Shown here: positions 1 through 10,605 of the stretch, in pieces
How positions within the stretch are numbered: position 1 is the first letter of the stretch
Layout of the letters: each line of letters starts with the position of its first letter
Source: Adineta ricciae
Taxonomy: Eukaryota; Rotifera; Eurotatoria; Adinetida; Adinetidae
Direction: 5' to 3'
Assembly (NCBI GenBank): GCA_905250025.1
Contig: CAJNOJ010000165.1
Span: 1-64,000, forward strand
DNA length: 64,000 bases
Program-made: the position numbers and the translations under genes
The notes under the pieces: generated by a model
What the model was told of the DNA's origin: nothing
Seen by the model: the letters and a program-made list of their open reading frames with translations, nothing else
The model's database searches: none

Positions 1-134
1 GAAGATAATCTATTGTTTTCTTCTCTTTTATTCAGATCGAACCTATCTATCTATCTCTTTCTTTACACCTTGATCAGTGTGTTTGTCTTTGCTTAATTAT
101 TTGAAACAAAAAAAGCTAGACTTATTTATCCAAA

Positions 135-2446
135 ATGATCACCGCTAGCAATCTAATTGAGCCGGCACGATTCAAGTAAGTAAGTGAATATATATATACA
201 CGTGTGTACGCTGATAAAACGTTTGATGACACATGTGTCGACAATTGCAACGACACACAAAAAGCAATCATATCTCTTTTTCTTTGTCATTGTATTTTCT
301 ATCATTTATTTGTTTCTACCACCACCACATGTGATGGACCATCGCCACACGAAGATCATTTCTTATTAAGCTCGAAACAAACAACATGTCTTGTTTGCTC
401 ATCGAATTAACTTCTGTGTTTGTGTGTGTGTGATGTAACTTTTTTCATTCTTGATTGTTGTTACTTGATCTATTCTGTCCTCGACAATCATCACTATCAT
501 GATTTGGATCTATTAACTTTAATTTTTTCTTTTCTTGTCGTTGACAGTATGCCGTCTGGCTGGCCCACTTCGTTGCAGCTTGTCAAAGATCTTGACCGGA
601 CAAGTTGTTCAATCAAATCGGAAGAATCGACCTCGACTGATGAATTAGACGATGATCAAAATAATGATGGCGAAGGTGTTTGGAGTCCAGATATCGAGCA
701 GAGTTTTCATGTACGATAATCGACAACTTGTCTTCATATGAAACACATATGCGAATTAATTTAGGAAGCTTTAGCTATTTACCCACCATGTGGCCGAAGA
801 AAAATCATTCTATCTGATGAAGGAAAAATGTTCGGAAGAAATGAATTGATTTCGCGTTATATTAAAATGCGTACGGGTAAATCACGTACAAGAAAACAAG
901 TTTCATCACATATACAGGTTCTTGCCAAACGGAAATCTAAAGAACTTCAATCATTATTCAAGGTTTGTACTGATAACCAAACATAAAGACGTAGAAGTCA
1001 AAAATTTCTTTTTAGGATACAAATTTAAAAGAGCAACATCGTCCATTTGTTATGAATCAACATTATCATCCGTTACGCGATACGACAACATCATCGCTTA
1101 TCACTGATGGCACTTCACCTTACTACACACATCATCGACCTGCTGTATCACTTTTTTCACCAACTACAAATATGAATATAACATCAGCATCATCGTCATC
1201 ATCACCATTCAAACCGACTGCAACCCTTTCTCCATATTCATCACCATCAGCTATCGTTCGTTGACTGATTCTTCACATATTATCAATTTATTTCTTCTCT
1301 TGTGCTTTTAGAGTCTTTGGCAACAACCAACAACGCCATATCTTGAGTAAGTTGCTGGAATCTTCATAATAGTCGATAAGTTTGCCCATCTTATTCTAGT
1401 ATTAAACCATTCTCACCGTCTTCGACAGTCCAACTGGACCTAATCCCTACTGCAAGTACCACAAACTCATTAACAACACGTTTCATCAGTTCAAATCGAA
1501 TAAAATTAGCCGAGTTTGCTGCTTATGTCGAATCAAAACGTGATCTTGATTCAGTAAGGATTACATTTCATTCAGAATTGAGTCGTTCATTCTCGTCCAA
1601 ATCTTTTAGAGACACTATCTTCTCCACATCAGTCAAGAAGCTGGTACTGATGTCAAACCTGAGGTAAGCATTCCCAATTCGATTGTATCGAGATGTTGCA
1701 TGTTTATTTCTATGTAAAGCGTATCAAAGTGAGCCAAATCATCGATCTATTTCCAATGTTAAAAGAACTCTACGACAAAGGACCACAAGATGCATTTTAT
1801 GTTGTTAAAGTTTGGGTAAGCAATCTCTTACTTGCAATCGTCCTTTTACTCAATAGAATTGCTTTTGCTCTAGGTCAATATGAACTATCAAGAAAATACT
1901 CCGAATACATACCACAACGTTTCACAGTAAGTTCAATCTTCGTTTGTTGATGCGAATACTAATCCGATTGTTTCAGGTTCGAAAGTTCAGAAGAGAATTT
2001 AAAATTTACAATCACAACAAAAGCTTGTTCCTTTGGAAAAACTGTAGCTGAGAAACTTGAAGTATGTGTTCCACTCGTTGGTACCATTTGTTCATATTTG
2101 TCTTTCGCACTGTTTAGACTGGTATAACAAAATATAACGATATGACGGGCAAATTTATTCACCGTTCGAATGATACAGCAATGTGTAGTTTCATGATTGA
2201 TTTTATAAAGAAACTCAAAACAGAGATGTACACAAGAGAAATGATGAATGTTATCCTCGAACATTTAGGTGTTCTTCAAGTAAGACAGTGTCATCCGTTG
2301 ATCTATATATACTGAATATTTTCTTCTAGACGGTCGTAACCAAGGACACGGATGAATTACTTTTATGTATTGCATATATATTCGAAATCAGCGAATCATC
2401 ATCATTGGGCGGTACACAATCAGCTGCTTATCGTTTGTGCGATTAA
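135..2446 (+). CDS. TEAD: TEAD/Scalloped transcription factor (about 9 exons)
   Basis: DNA-binding transcription factor at the end of the Hippo pathway; family members bind MCAT/GGAATG-type sites and recruit YAP/Yorkie through the C-terminal domain. Exon 1 (135-175) joins 548-710, giving an acidic stretch followed by the TEA domain start [12 protein letters not shown]. Exon 765-962 continues with [33 protein letters not shown] and [13 protein letters not shown], nearly identical to animal TEADs. A His/Ser-rich linker (about 1015-1254) is followed by the YAP-binding fold: [50 protein letters not shown], then [22 protein letters not shown]. The stop TAA is at 2444. Introns are about 50-70 nt except the first (about 370 nt). 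The ATG at 135 gives [13 protein letters not shown] before a phase-2 intron; the start is less certain than the rest. The family call is very secure. Confidence 0.95.
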
Positions 2447-3607
2447 AAGTGTATCTATAAGAGTTTTTTTTTTGAAAATCATGCCTATCGAATGGCTGTG
2501 CAGATATATTGATCATTCATTTCGTTTGTTTTCTTTTCCCTTTCAGCATCATACTGTCTTTACTTTTTGTTCGAGTTTGTTCCCCTCTTTCGTTATTATT
2601 ATTCTTGAACATGTAGTTTGTTTTTCGTTTGCTTTTCTGCTTGTACCACAACCGGCTTCTTCATCTTGCTGCTATCATTTTCTTTGCTCGTTTTTTTCGT
2701 TCTCGTCTCTAATAAATTATTTTTCAAGATTCTCTCTTTTGCCCTCATTTGATTCGTTCGTTCTCTTTTTTTTCAATCGATACAGACATTCCAATGTCTA
2801 TCGCTCGAGATGATTGTGTCTTGAAGAAAAACAACTCGACGGTGATTTATTGACTTGTGTCAGACGAAACAAAGTTAATTTACCATATCGTTGATCTTCT
2901 CATTTCTTCTTTTCTCATCCAATTTATCTATCTTGGAGAAGGAATTCATCTTCGATACAAGAAAAAAAAGTATTTGTTCTATGTACTTGTCCTTAATGAG
3001 AATGTAAGACAAGCTCCAGTTGTGAAAACATTACAATGGTGACGAAAAAGAAAAACTGAGAATCGATGATTGACGAGAGGAAGTAAAAGAAACGTGTTAA
3101 TTGCTGCATTGAGGAAAAGATCAGCAATGATAGAATCGCAATGAACGCGTAAATGATCGAACAGTTAAGATTTGTTTGCCATGATAACATATAACACCAG
3201 TTGTCAGTGACGATGATCGATGGAGTGTGTCGTCGTCATCATTATTGTTGTACTGTCTAATTCGTTCGACATGCATGATACTATTAGGAGAAGAGATAAG
3301 ACGAGATGCATCTCGACACCTCCGGTTTGCATTGATTGATGCTAATGAAATTGAAGAAAAAAAAACCCGAAGCAGACGAGCGCGACTAAATGAGATATTT
3401 TCCTCATTGGGCTTGACATAATGGAGCCGATGATTATGTAAAGAATCTCAATGTAGAACAATGTACTTCGAAATCATTATGCAATTCATAGAGATAGAAT
3501 GTCGAAAATATGCCAAGGATTACTGAGTTAGAATTGTTTCATTGATTGCCGATAATGTTCTAGCGTTCTGCTGAACTTCATATGATATGAAGAAGTGATA
3601 GAATCTT
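2447..3607. other. Intergenic: TEAD 3' region and MEMO1 downstream
   Basis: No gene recognised. The first part is strongly T-rich with TTTCTTTT tracts, as expected of a 3' UTR. Short open frames here have no start context, splice support or family resemblance. Confidence 0.5.
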
Positions 3608-4619
3608 TTAGTTATTCGAATATACAAAAGATGCGAACCCACAAACATCGTTACCACGTTTCATCACTTCTGAACTAACGTGGTAGCAGAGAAGGTTCCA
3701 TTGTCCTTTGTTCTCGTTCAAAAGTCGAGATAGAATCATGATGATTAATGATGGCCATAAACCACACATGGAATTTTGAGTCGTTCGTTGAGTTTCAAAT
3801 AATTGCGAGGCATCGTTCGATAAAATCGATTGGAGAATTGGTTTGTCAAGAACGCGAGCATATTCTTCGTTTTCGGATAAATTTCTAGCATGAATATCAT
3901 TGTATCCAGGACCGTAATGTGTATAATCCGTTGTGGAAACGATAACTAGTCGCTTACCTGAAGAATATTCATGTAAATTAGAAGAAAAATTCAATTCTAC
4001 GAATACTTGTTCGTTGTCGATAGAGTTGAATAGTTTTTTGGATTTGCTGACATGTTTGATGACCTTGAGTTAGATCTTTCAATCTCGAAAATGATAATGC
4101 AACAAATTTGACATCGGATCGTAGATGTTTCAAAAACGGCAGTTGATTTTCTATTGAATGTTCAGTTCGATGTGCTTCACGATCAATGATCGTCTCACCG
4201 AACATCGATACGAATGCGTCGAACAAATCCATGTCAATATCTACGGTACCGATTGGTGTTTGCCAACTATCTGGTGAAAGACTCATTTTCGATGAGCCTG
4301 CTCCACTATGGTTTGTTCCGATGATTAACACTGTATCGAAAAGAAATGAATTAATCCAGGAATAAGCATGAGCATACAGCGGTCCAGAATCACAATAAGC
4401 ACCGTGTGGTACGAGCATGCATGGAATGAACGATATATCGGTCCAAGCGAGTTGTGTGGGCAGTTGACGAGGTCCTAATCGATGTAAATACGAGGAGACT
4501 ATTTCCTGTAAGCATTCAGATTTGTCTGATGAGTAATAATAACAGAGTGCAGAACGAAGATTTGATTTTGGACGCGTACTACCAGCCATGTCAATTGAAA
4601 CTTGAAGATTTATGATCAT
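3608..4619 (-). CDS. MEMO1: MEMO1-family protein (AmmeMemoRadiSam B fold)
   Basis: MEMO proteins share the fold of extradiol dioxygenases. Human MEMO1 binds copper and acts in cell motility downstream of ERBB2; the reaction of other members is unclear. Family landmarks in order: PHGAYCDSGPLYAHAY, VLIIGTNHSGAG, TPIGTVDIDMDL, HRTEHSIENQLPFLKHL, IVSTTDYTHYG and SMCGLWP. These give the three conserved positions: His in PHGAY, His in GTNHS and Cys in MCG. The reading frame shifts near 4018-4000. A roughly 67-nt intron there (donor after CTCAAG, acceptor GTAG) keeps the frame and joins DLTQ to ELNFSSNL, but its donor GTCATC is weak, so a true frameshift is possible. ATG codons at 4619 and 4589 are both plausible starts; human MEMO1 also begins close to the first strand. 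The order of His and Gly in PHGAY differs from the usual PHAGY. Confidence 0.85.
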
Positions 4620-5523
4620 TTCGTCATCGGTGCAGTTAACCAATCAGAAGAACAGTCCATATTTTACGTGAGACTCCAGTAGAGTTTGAATACTTGTACA
4701 TAAGTAAAAGTCAGAATGTGTTCACTGAAGCTCATGAATTTGACTACTTCTTTTTTTTATTAAAAACGCCTCCTCTAGTATAGTCACGGTGACATAGATG
4801 TAGTTTGCGTTTTACACTAACAATCGGCTTAATAGAATTAATCTAATGAGATAACAGGACATGCAGCGGGAAATGGATATTAATGAGCATAAGTAAGCTT
4901 TTTCTATATTTGATAAAATCTAATTTAATAAAGAATGCCGTGATGCGATATATAGAATCGTTATACTCCGCATTCGTACATGTTTGAATATGTATAATCA
5001 TAATACTTCTCAACCGATGTTGATAATCGGTTTTTGATTTTGAATAGTTCTCATACCAATTCTGAAAAGAATGATTAACGTACGACAACCAGGATCGACG
5101 GTAAATATTTTAATTACGTATGTGAGTAGTTTAATGATGATGTAGCGACAGGACTACTGTGAGAGAACTTTTCTACGGGCCTCGTTTGTAGCCTATGTTA
5201 AGGAAAGCATACCAATTATATTGCTTCTTGACATTCGTACAACGCAAGTTCCTGTCTTCAAGGGAAATTTGAAAATTTCTCTTAGTTAAATATGTGGAAT
5301 TTCAATTAGAGCATGTTGGTATCGGGAATGATTATGCGACAAGTGACGAGATTCAGCTGGCTAAAACCTAAACAGCTGTGAGTCGAACCGCATTGATATG
5401 TCATGCAATATAACAATGTCTAAAACATAGTGTGAAATGAAATCATTACTAGAAGTTAATAACATCCGATTTGGATTCAAATGTTGCAAGTCATGCTGTC
5501 CTATTCGTCGAATTGCCGGGATC
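4620..5523. other. Intergenic, AT-rich
   Basis: About 900 bases upstream of both the MEMO1-like gene and the next GPCR gene. I see no coding signal, RNA gene or repeat. It probably holds divergent promoters. Confidence 0.5.
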
Positions 5524-5530
5524 TATAAAA
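5524..5530 (+). promoter_or_regulatory. TATA box of the intronless GPCR gene
   Basis: TATAAAA lies 50 bases before the ATG at 5580. A start about 30 bases downstream would leave a 5' leader of roughly 20-25 nt. It is one of few clear TATA elements in the window. Confidence 0.55.
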
Positions 5531-5579
5531 GCAGTGGTCTCTTTTTCAAAACCAACCAGAATACCACCTAATCTGCACA

Positions 5580-6524
5580 ATGTCTAACCCATTAACGCAA
5601 ACTAGTATTACACTTCAACAAGCTGTCTTACCTATCATTATCGTTTTTGGTATTATAGGTAATTCACTTAACGTAGTCGTTCTTACTCGACGCAGTTTAT
5701 TCTATCATGCATGTTCCCGATACTTTCTTGCTCTATCGGGAAATAATCTATTTTATTCGGGCGTTGTCTGTATTATCAGTTTATTGAAAAATGGTTATCA
5801 AATCGACGTGTCTCGATATTCTATTGTCTTTTGCAAAACTTACACGTTTATCAGCACTTTATGCTGCTTTCTTTCACCTTATATCATTGTGTTAGCTTCA
5901 CTCGACCGTTGCTGTGCAAGTTCATCGCACGCCAAAATACGTAACTTTACCAGTATTCGAATGGCTCATTGCATGATATGCATGGTCATCATTGTCTTTG
6001 CTTTACTCTTTATCAATGTTGTCTTCATGGCTGATATCAATGCGAGCACTGGATATTTGTGCATGTCACAAGCGGTAACCACCTATTATCAAGTATATAT
6101 CATTACACAAGTTATGCTCTTTGCTGTCGTTCCACCGTGTTTAATGGTATCTTTTGGTTTAATTACAATCAGGCATACGAAGCGCTCACGAGTTTCTCCA
6201 ATGTTGGTGTCACGTTTTCATCGCACGGAACGTCAGCTTGCCCGCATGCTCTTTTTTCAAGTCGGCACACACATCGTATTGACTATCCCAACGTCTGTCA
6301 CCTTCCTCATCGCTACTTTACCTAACTCTGTTCGTACCACACTTCTCTTTTCCTTCGTTTCTAGCATTAATCAACTTCTTTTCGGAATTTCTTTCGTCAC
6401 ACCTTTCTTTACCTACATTCTCTCTAGTCGCGTCTACAGAAGACAATTAATTCACATCCTTCGTAGTACACATCACCGCCGTAGTGAACCTCCGAGGGAA
6501 GGAACAGCTGTATCAATGACTTAG
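5580..6524 (+). CDS. Rhodopsin-like orphan G-protein-coupled receptor, intronless
   Basis: The 314-residue single-exon protein has seven hydrophobic segments. TM1 carries the class A asparagine in GIIGNSLNVVVL. The TM3 end reads LASLDRCCASS, where family receptors usually have DRY; the Arg is kept. The TM7 end lacks NPxxY but keeps a proline in FVTPFFTYILSSRVYRRQ. Basic residues flank the TM5-TM6 loop (RHTKRSRVSPM, RFHRTERQLARMLF). The N-terminus is short and no signal peptide is visible. Large lineage-specific sets of such short orphan receptors are common in bdelloid genomes (from memory), and no ligand can be proposed. Lack of introns suggests origin by retrocopying or recent family expansion. 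The start is supported by an upstream TATA box at a normal distance. Confidence 0.88.
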   Translation: MSNPLTQTSITLQQAVLPIIIVFGIIGNSLNVVVLTRRSLFYHACSRYFLALSGNNLFYSGVVCIISLLKNGYQIDVSRYSIVFCKTYTFISTLCCFLSPYIIVLASLDRCCASSSHAKIRNFTSIRMAHCMICMVIIVFALLFINVVFMADINASTGYLCMSQAVTTYYQVYIITQVMLFAVVPPCLMVSFGLITIRHTKRSRVSPMLVSRFHRTERQLARMLFFQVGTHIVLTIPTSVTFLIATLPNSVRTTLLFSFVSSINQLLFGISFVTPFFTYILSSRVYRRQLIHILRSTHHRRSEPPREGTAVSMT

Positions 6525-6658
6525 TTTACTAAAAACTGGAATTTAAAGATTATGTATTTCTTTTAAATAAAAAAATACACGGAGAAGCAAAAGAAATAGA
6601 TGTGGACTAAATAATAAGCAATCACCGCTTCGTAGTTCCAAACATAAACACATTCTTC

Positions 6659-7085
6659 TCAATACTTGAAAACAAAACCAATGATAGAAAACAGAACGAT
6701 CATAGCAAAGTTCATTGAAGAATTTGAAATTGCTGAATTACACAATTCATCTTGACAGCAGTACACACCATTACTTTGCGAACAGGTGGCACTATAATCT
6801 TTGGTTACTGTGGTACCCGAAACTCGTTTCTAAATATGAAACATCAGATTCTGTCAAGTCTAACATTTAAAAACTTACAACGCAATAATTTGTTCCACCT
6901 TCGGTTAGAACTAAAGTGGCTTTACTAGGATCCCATGATGTACCGCAATTGTTACATTTGTAGCATTGAAATGCTGCGTTACTACATCCAAGAACTAGAC
7001 GAAGAATCCAACTTATCTAAGAGATCATCTCAGAACTTTGAAACTTACGGACAATGAGAAGCGAACATACAAGTAATACTTTCAT
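6659..7085 (-). CDS. Ly6/uPAR three-finger protein, probably GPI-anchored (3 exons)
   Basis: Too fragmented for simple ORF calling. Exon 1 begins with the ATG at 7085 and encodes a hydrophobic signal peptide (MKVLLVCSLLIV); a roughly 54-nt intron follows. Exon 2 encodes AAFQCYKCNNCGTSWDP and a further Cys, then a second short intron (GTAAGT...TTTAG) in phase 0. Exon 3 carries a Cys-rich stretch ending CCQDELCN, then a Ser/Asn-rich spacer, a hydrophobic tail (FAMIVLFSIIGFVF) and the stop at 6659-6661. The starting LxCYxC pattern, about ten cysteines and terminal CCxxxxCN are the Ly6/uPAR signature. The signal peptide plus C-terminal hydrophobic tail suggest GPI attachment at the cell surface. 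Total length is about 107 residues, normal for the family. The partner is unknown; family members often modulate receptors. Both introns keep the frame. Confidence 0.8.
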
Positions 7086-7820
7086 GGTGATGACAATCGG
7101 CAAAAGTAACTAAGTTGGTGATTTTTACTTCGCTATTTAAATTTCTTCCACTCGAAGATCATCTTTGCTATCCACCTCGTTGTTTCTTACAAAATATTTG
7201 TCTGGAAGGTTGCTTAAATCAATATTAAGAAGAAAAATAAAATAAATTGCTCATTTCAATAAATATTCAACGTTATTTTGAAACGAAAATGACGAGGAGG
7301 CACATGTGGGTCGTGTCAATGTTTGATGATAAACAAAAAACTACCCATTCGATCAAATCTCAATGTACTGCTGTCATGATTATTGCTTCATCATATTAAT
7401 TTGCATATTTTCGACCTTACTCAGCGGCTTCTTCTCCGAAGTATATGTTGATGATGCAATAAGAATAGATTAACTTGAACAAACCGACTTTTATAAGTCA
7501 TCGTACGAATAATGTTGATGATTCCGTGCATAACGACATAATCTCTCTCTACTCCAATTAAACCTACTTTTTCTTTCGTTATCTCCATGATATTTTCGTC
7601 AACGTGGGTGTTGAGATTTCTCAATATAAATCTCGATAATCACCTGACATTCGTTCTCATCATATCAACCACATGAAATAGCTTAGAACATAAAATCTAT
7701 ATTTGATGGTAATGTAGTATCATCTGATATTAACGCAAACAACATTTGGTAAAATTCGCATCGGTTTTTAGTGCACTTAAATATCTCATCTTGTATTTCG
7801 ATACGTCGATTCTTATAATC
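7086..7820. other. Intergenic between divergent small secreted-protein genes
   Basis: AT-rich, with no coding signal I can support. It must contain the promoters of the Ly6 gene (minus) and the secreted-protein gene (plus). Confidence 0.45.
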
Positions 7821-8449
7821 ATGAAGTCGTCAACAACCGCTCTCCTTGCTCTCTTTACCGTTCTCGCCATTGGCTACACTGGTGCCTATCAAGCGAATGA
7901 CTTGGTCGAAGTATGTTTCAATCTATTAGAATAGATCTGAACTTTTCTTTTGTTGATTTCAGTCACGAAACTTCTTGCAACAAGTATGTTTATATAATTG
8001 TTGAAAATAATCGGAGTGTTTCTGTTCTGTTTGCATAGCTTCTTATCAATCAAATCGTGAATGTTCTACCAGTGAATATTCGTGACAAAATCGATTCCAC
8101 TGCTCTTCAATTCGGTATGGTTCGTCATGAATTTCTTCTCCGATGTTTAAAAGAATTACAAGCCTTCCAAGCTTACTCGAAAATTGATTTCATTACTGCT
8201 ATTCAAAAGACAGTGAAATTCGCCGAAGAAAATATCACTTCCGAACACGAAGAAGAATTGAGAGCACTCGAAGACGAAGGTATTCAATTAGCCACATTAT
8301 TATTCGAAAACAAACTTCGAGCTGGTGATTTAAATCCCATTTATGATTTACTTGTTAAAGTTGTTCGTAAACAAATCGATGGGCCAACCCTTGTTGTTGA
8401 ATTACCACGAGTTGTTCGACAAATTTTAGCTAGCCATGCTCAATTTTAG
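7821..8449 (+). CDS. Small secreted protein of unknown function with a 21-nt microexon
   Basis: Not recognised. Exon 1 (7821-7910) encodes a clear signal peptide (MKSSTTALLALFTVLAIGYT) ending near GAYQAND. A microexon of exactly 21 nt (7963-7983) encodes SRNFLQQ. The last exon (8039-8449) encodes the rest and the stop TAG. All junctions are phase 0 with GT-AG borders. The mature protein, about 150 residues, is rich in amphipathic helix-like sequence (FITAIQKTVKFAEENITSEH, VVELPRVVRQILASHAQF) and has one cysteine, so it is probably all-helical without disulphides. One N-glycosylation sequon (NIT) is present. A polyadenylation signal AATAAA lies at 8530-8535. It may be a lineage-specific secreted protein. 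Confidence 0.75.
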
Positions 8450-8654
8450 TTCGATCGAAGCAAGAGACCTTTGTTCTGTTTAATGAAAATGTATCAGCAT
8501 TGAAATTCATCTGATATGCATTGAAATTTAATAAATATGATAAAAAAAACATATGTACTATCAGTTTGTCATTTAATCAAATAGATTCGTGTATAAATTT
8601 AACAGTAAAATTTCAACAGCCATTCGATACACAAGAAGAATCGAATTTTATATC

Positions 8655-9281
8655 TTAAAAATGATCACCTGATTGATGTTCTAGATAGTTTTCGAGAATA
8701 TTGGCGATGTTCGCTTCGTCAAAGGGTTGCAATTCATCGTTATTTTCGATTTCCATCCAACCATAGATTGGATCTTCATCGTCGATATAATAACGTCCAT
8801 TTTCACATCTCAATAGCTCCCGTCGAGCATAATCACCCGGCCAATAATAGTATAAATTGTTCTGTTCAGCAATATAAACATGATCTGATGTCACATCAGT
8901 TATAATAGCGACGTGACCATATGGATTTTTCGCATTGCGCTTATAAATTAGTAATGAATCTTTCTTTGGTGGTTCGAAGGAGCCATTCGGAACAGGACGT
9001 AGTTGAAAACATCGACCATCGGTAACTCGTTCGATATGAGGCACCTCAGCCCAGATGTTGCATGCGCAGGGTATATCTCGAAATGTACACGTCTTACGAA
9101 TTAATAACCATCGACGAGCAAACTCTACACATTGCCATTGATAGCCAGTGAAGATTCCGTGATGATAGTGCCGACCACCACGACAACCGCTCGTGCGTTT
9201 GTTCGAATATGCATGAACGTTTGAGGAAGCTGTTCCTTCAATTGCGTTGAACGGAACGAATTTGACGATTTCACGTGACAT
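8655..9281 (-). CDS. Glutathionylspermidine amidase-like CHAP-domain cysteine amidase
   Basis: The 208-residue intronless protein matches the amidase half of glutathionylspermidine synthetase/amidase and trypanothione synthetase (NlpC/P60-CHAP superfamily), which hydrolyses the glutathione-spermidine amide. The catalytic Cys sits in GYQWQCVEFARRWLL, the His in NPYGHVAIITDV, and the third active-site region is VYIAEQNN. The C-terminal IYGWMEIE also matches bacterial family members. No ATP-grasp synthetase domain follows: the gene stops after an acidic tail and the downstream DNA holds another gene. No signal peptide is visible, so the product is probably cytosolic. Bdelloids are reported to carry transferred trypanothione and glutathionylspermidine genes, and the lack of introns in an intron-rich genome supports bacterial or protist origin. 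A peptidoglycan-type CHAP hydrolase is the main alternative, less likely given the close motif match. Confidence 0.88.
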   Translation of the reverse strand: MSREIVKFVPFNAIEGTASSNVHAYSNKRTSGCRGGRHYHHGIFTGYQWQCVEFARRWLLIRKTCTFRDIPCACNIWAEVPHIERVTDGRCFQLRPVPNGSFEPPKKDSLLIYKRNAKNPYGHVAIITDVTSDHVYIAEQNNLYYYWPGDYARRELLRCENGRYYIDDEDPIYGWMEIENNDELQPFDEANIANILENYLEHQSGDHF

Positions 9282-9735
9282 CAGATACTCGAATGAATGA
9301 CAATGAAAGAATATCGTAAGTTCTCCTCTCGAATGAGTCAGTATCTGTTGTATAACTACCTAAAAACATCCACTAGTATTTATTACTAATTCTATTCGCG
9401 ATTCTTCAGCAAGAGGTCGCTTCTTCACAGATACATCATGTATTTTCTAGAATTGATTTCTCATACATCTCGTTCAGTTCTCTTCACATCTCCGATGTGT
9501 TCATTGTTATCTTGTATTATTAAAACAATAGTTATTTGAAAAGCAGCTGTCGTCAACGTTCTCTTCCCATTGATGCTCAACGTGTGTCCGATTGAAATAA
9601 TTTTTTCTGTTCTAACAACGCCATTTTCTTGTGTTATGCGCGTTGTAATGACGACAAACATTTATTTTCTTTCGTTACTACAAAAATTAACCAATAGATT
9701 CAAGTATACGAGTGAAAAAGAACTAAACTAGAGCA
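9282..9735. other. Intergenic, divergent promoter region
   Basis: Separates the amidase gene (minus) from the TPR gene (plus). No coding signal or structured element recognised. Confidence 0.45.
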
Positions 9736-10605
9736 ATGTCATCGGATACCTCAAATTATGAAGCATTACTTCGTAAAACTGAAAATGAACAATTAGAAGA
9801 ACTCGCTAGTGTTTACCATCAATTAGGATGTCTTGTTGGAAATAGCAATCAGGCAATATCTTTTCTCCAACAGTCAATCGAGATCAATTTGTATTATCGA
9901 CCAACGGATTACGATCTTCTTTATTTAACATATGAACATCTTGGAAGTCTTTTTAGTCAGCATGCTGATTACAATCAAGCATTGAAATATAATCGACGTG
10001 CATTAGATCTCGATCTTCATGATCGTGAAGCGAATCAACTACGAATTGCTAATCGTTATAATGCGATAGGTTTGATCATGAAAGCTCAGAAGAATTACAA
10101 AGAAGCATTGAAACATTTTCATGATGCTCTACAAATCCAATTACAAAATATTTCGCCCGATGATTTATCGCTAGTGGCAACTTATTCAAATCTTGGTTCA
10201 ACATACCGTTCATTACGAGAATGTCCATCAGCTATCGAATATTTCGAAAGATCTCTCGAAATCATCAAGCAGAACCTTCCTCAACAACGGGCTTTATTAG
10301 TTTATACATATAACAAAATTGGTAGTGTGTTTTGTTTAATGCGGGACTATTCGAAAGCTCTTTCCTGTCAAACAAAAGCGTTGCATATTCAAGAAGATCT
10401 TCTTCCATTGAATAATCTCTTGTTAGCTACAAGACATTTCAACATGGCGATAGCATTAGAAGGTTTAAAGCGTTTCGAAGATGCTTTCGAGCATGTCACA
10501 CAAGCCGTCAACATATTAAAACAAACAGATAATCCTCATCGACGTAAACTATCTCACTATCAAAAATATCTGAACATTCTACGTAAAAAAAAACAACTTA
10601 AATAA
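9736..10605 (+). CDS. Tetratricopeptide-repeat protein, intronless
   Basis: The 289-residue protein consists almost wholly of TPR units about 42 residues apart, the spacing of kinesin-light-chain-type repeats. Examples are HLGSLFSQHADYNQALKYNR, IGLIMKAQKNYKEALKHF, LGSTYRSLRECPSAIEYF and IGSVFCLMRDYSKALSCQ. There is no catalytic domain, signal peptide or membrane segment. It resembles the C-terminal TPR arm of the ADP-ribosyltransferase-TPR protein encoded about 1 kb downstream on the same strand, so it may be a relative that lost, or never had, the enzymatic half. Arrays of this kind are abundant in bdelloids. The role is probably protein-protein binding; the partner cannot be inferred. Confidence 0.85.
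   Translation: MSSDTSNYEALLRKTENEQLEELASVYHQLGCLVGNSNQAISFLQQSIEINLYYRPTDYDLLYLTYEHLGSLFSQHADYNQALKYNRRALDLDLHDREANQLRIANRYNAIGLIMKAQKNYKEALKHFHDALQIQLQNISPDDLSLVATYSNLGSTYRSLRECPSAIEYFERSLEIIKQNLPQQRALLVYTYNKIGSVFCLMRDYSKALSCQTKALHIQEDLLPLNNLLLATRHFNMAIALEGLKRFEDAFEHVTQAVNILKQTDNPHRRKLSHYQKYLNILRKKKQLK

Noticed and set aside
3227-3421. 64-codon frame between TEAD and MEMO1 with an Arg-rich end
   Set aside because: No ATG at the frame start and no homology or splice support.
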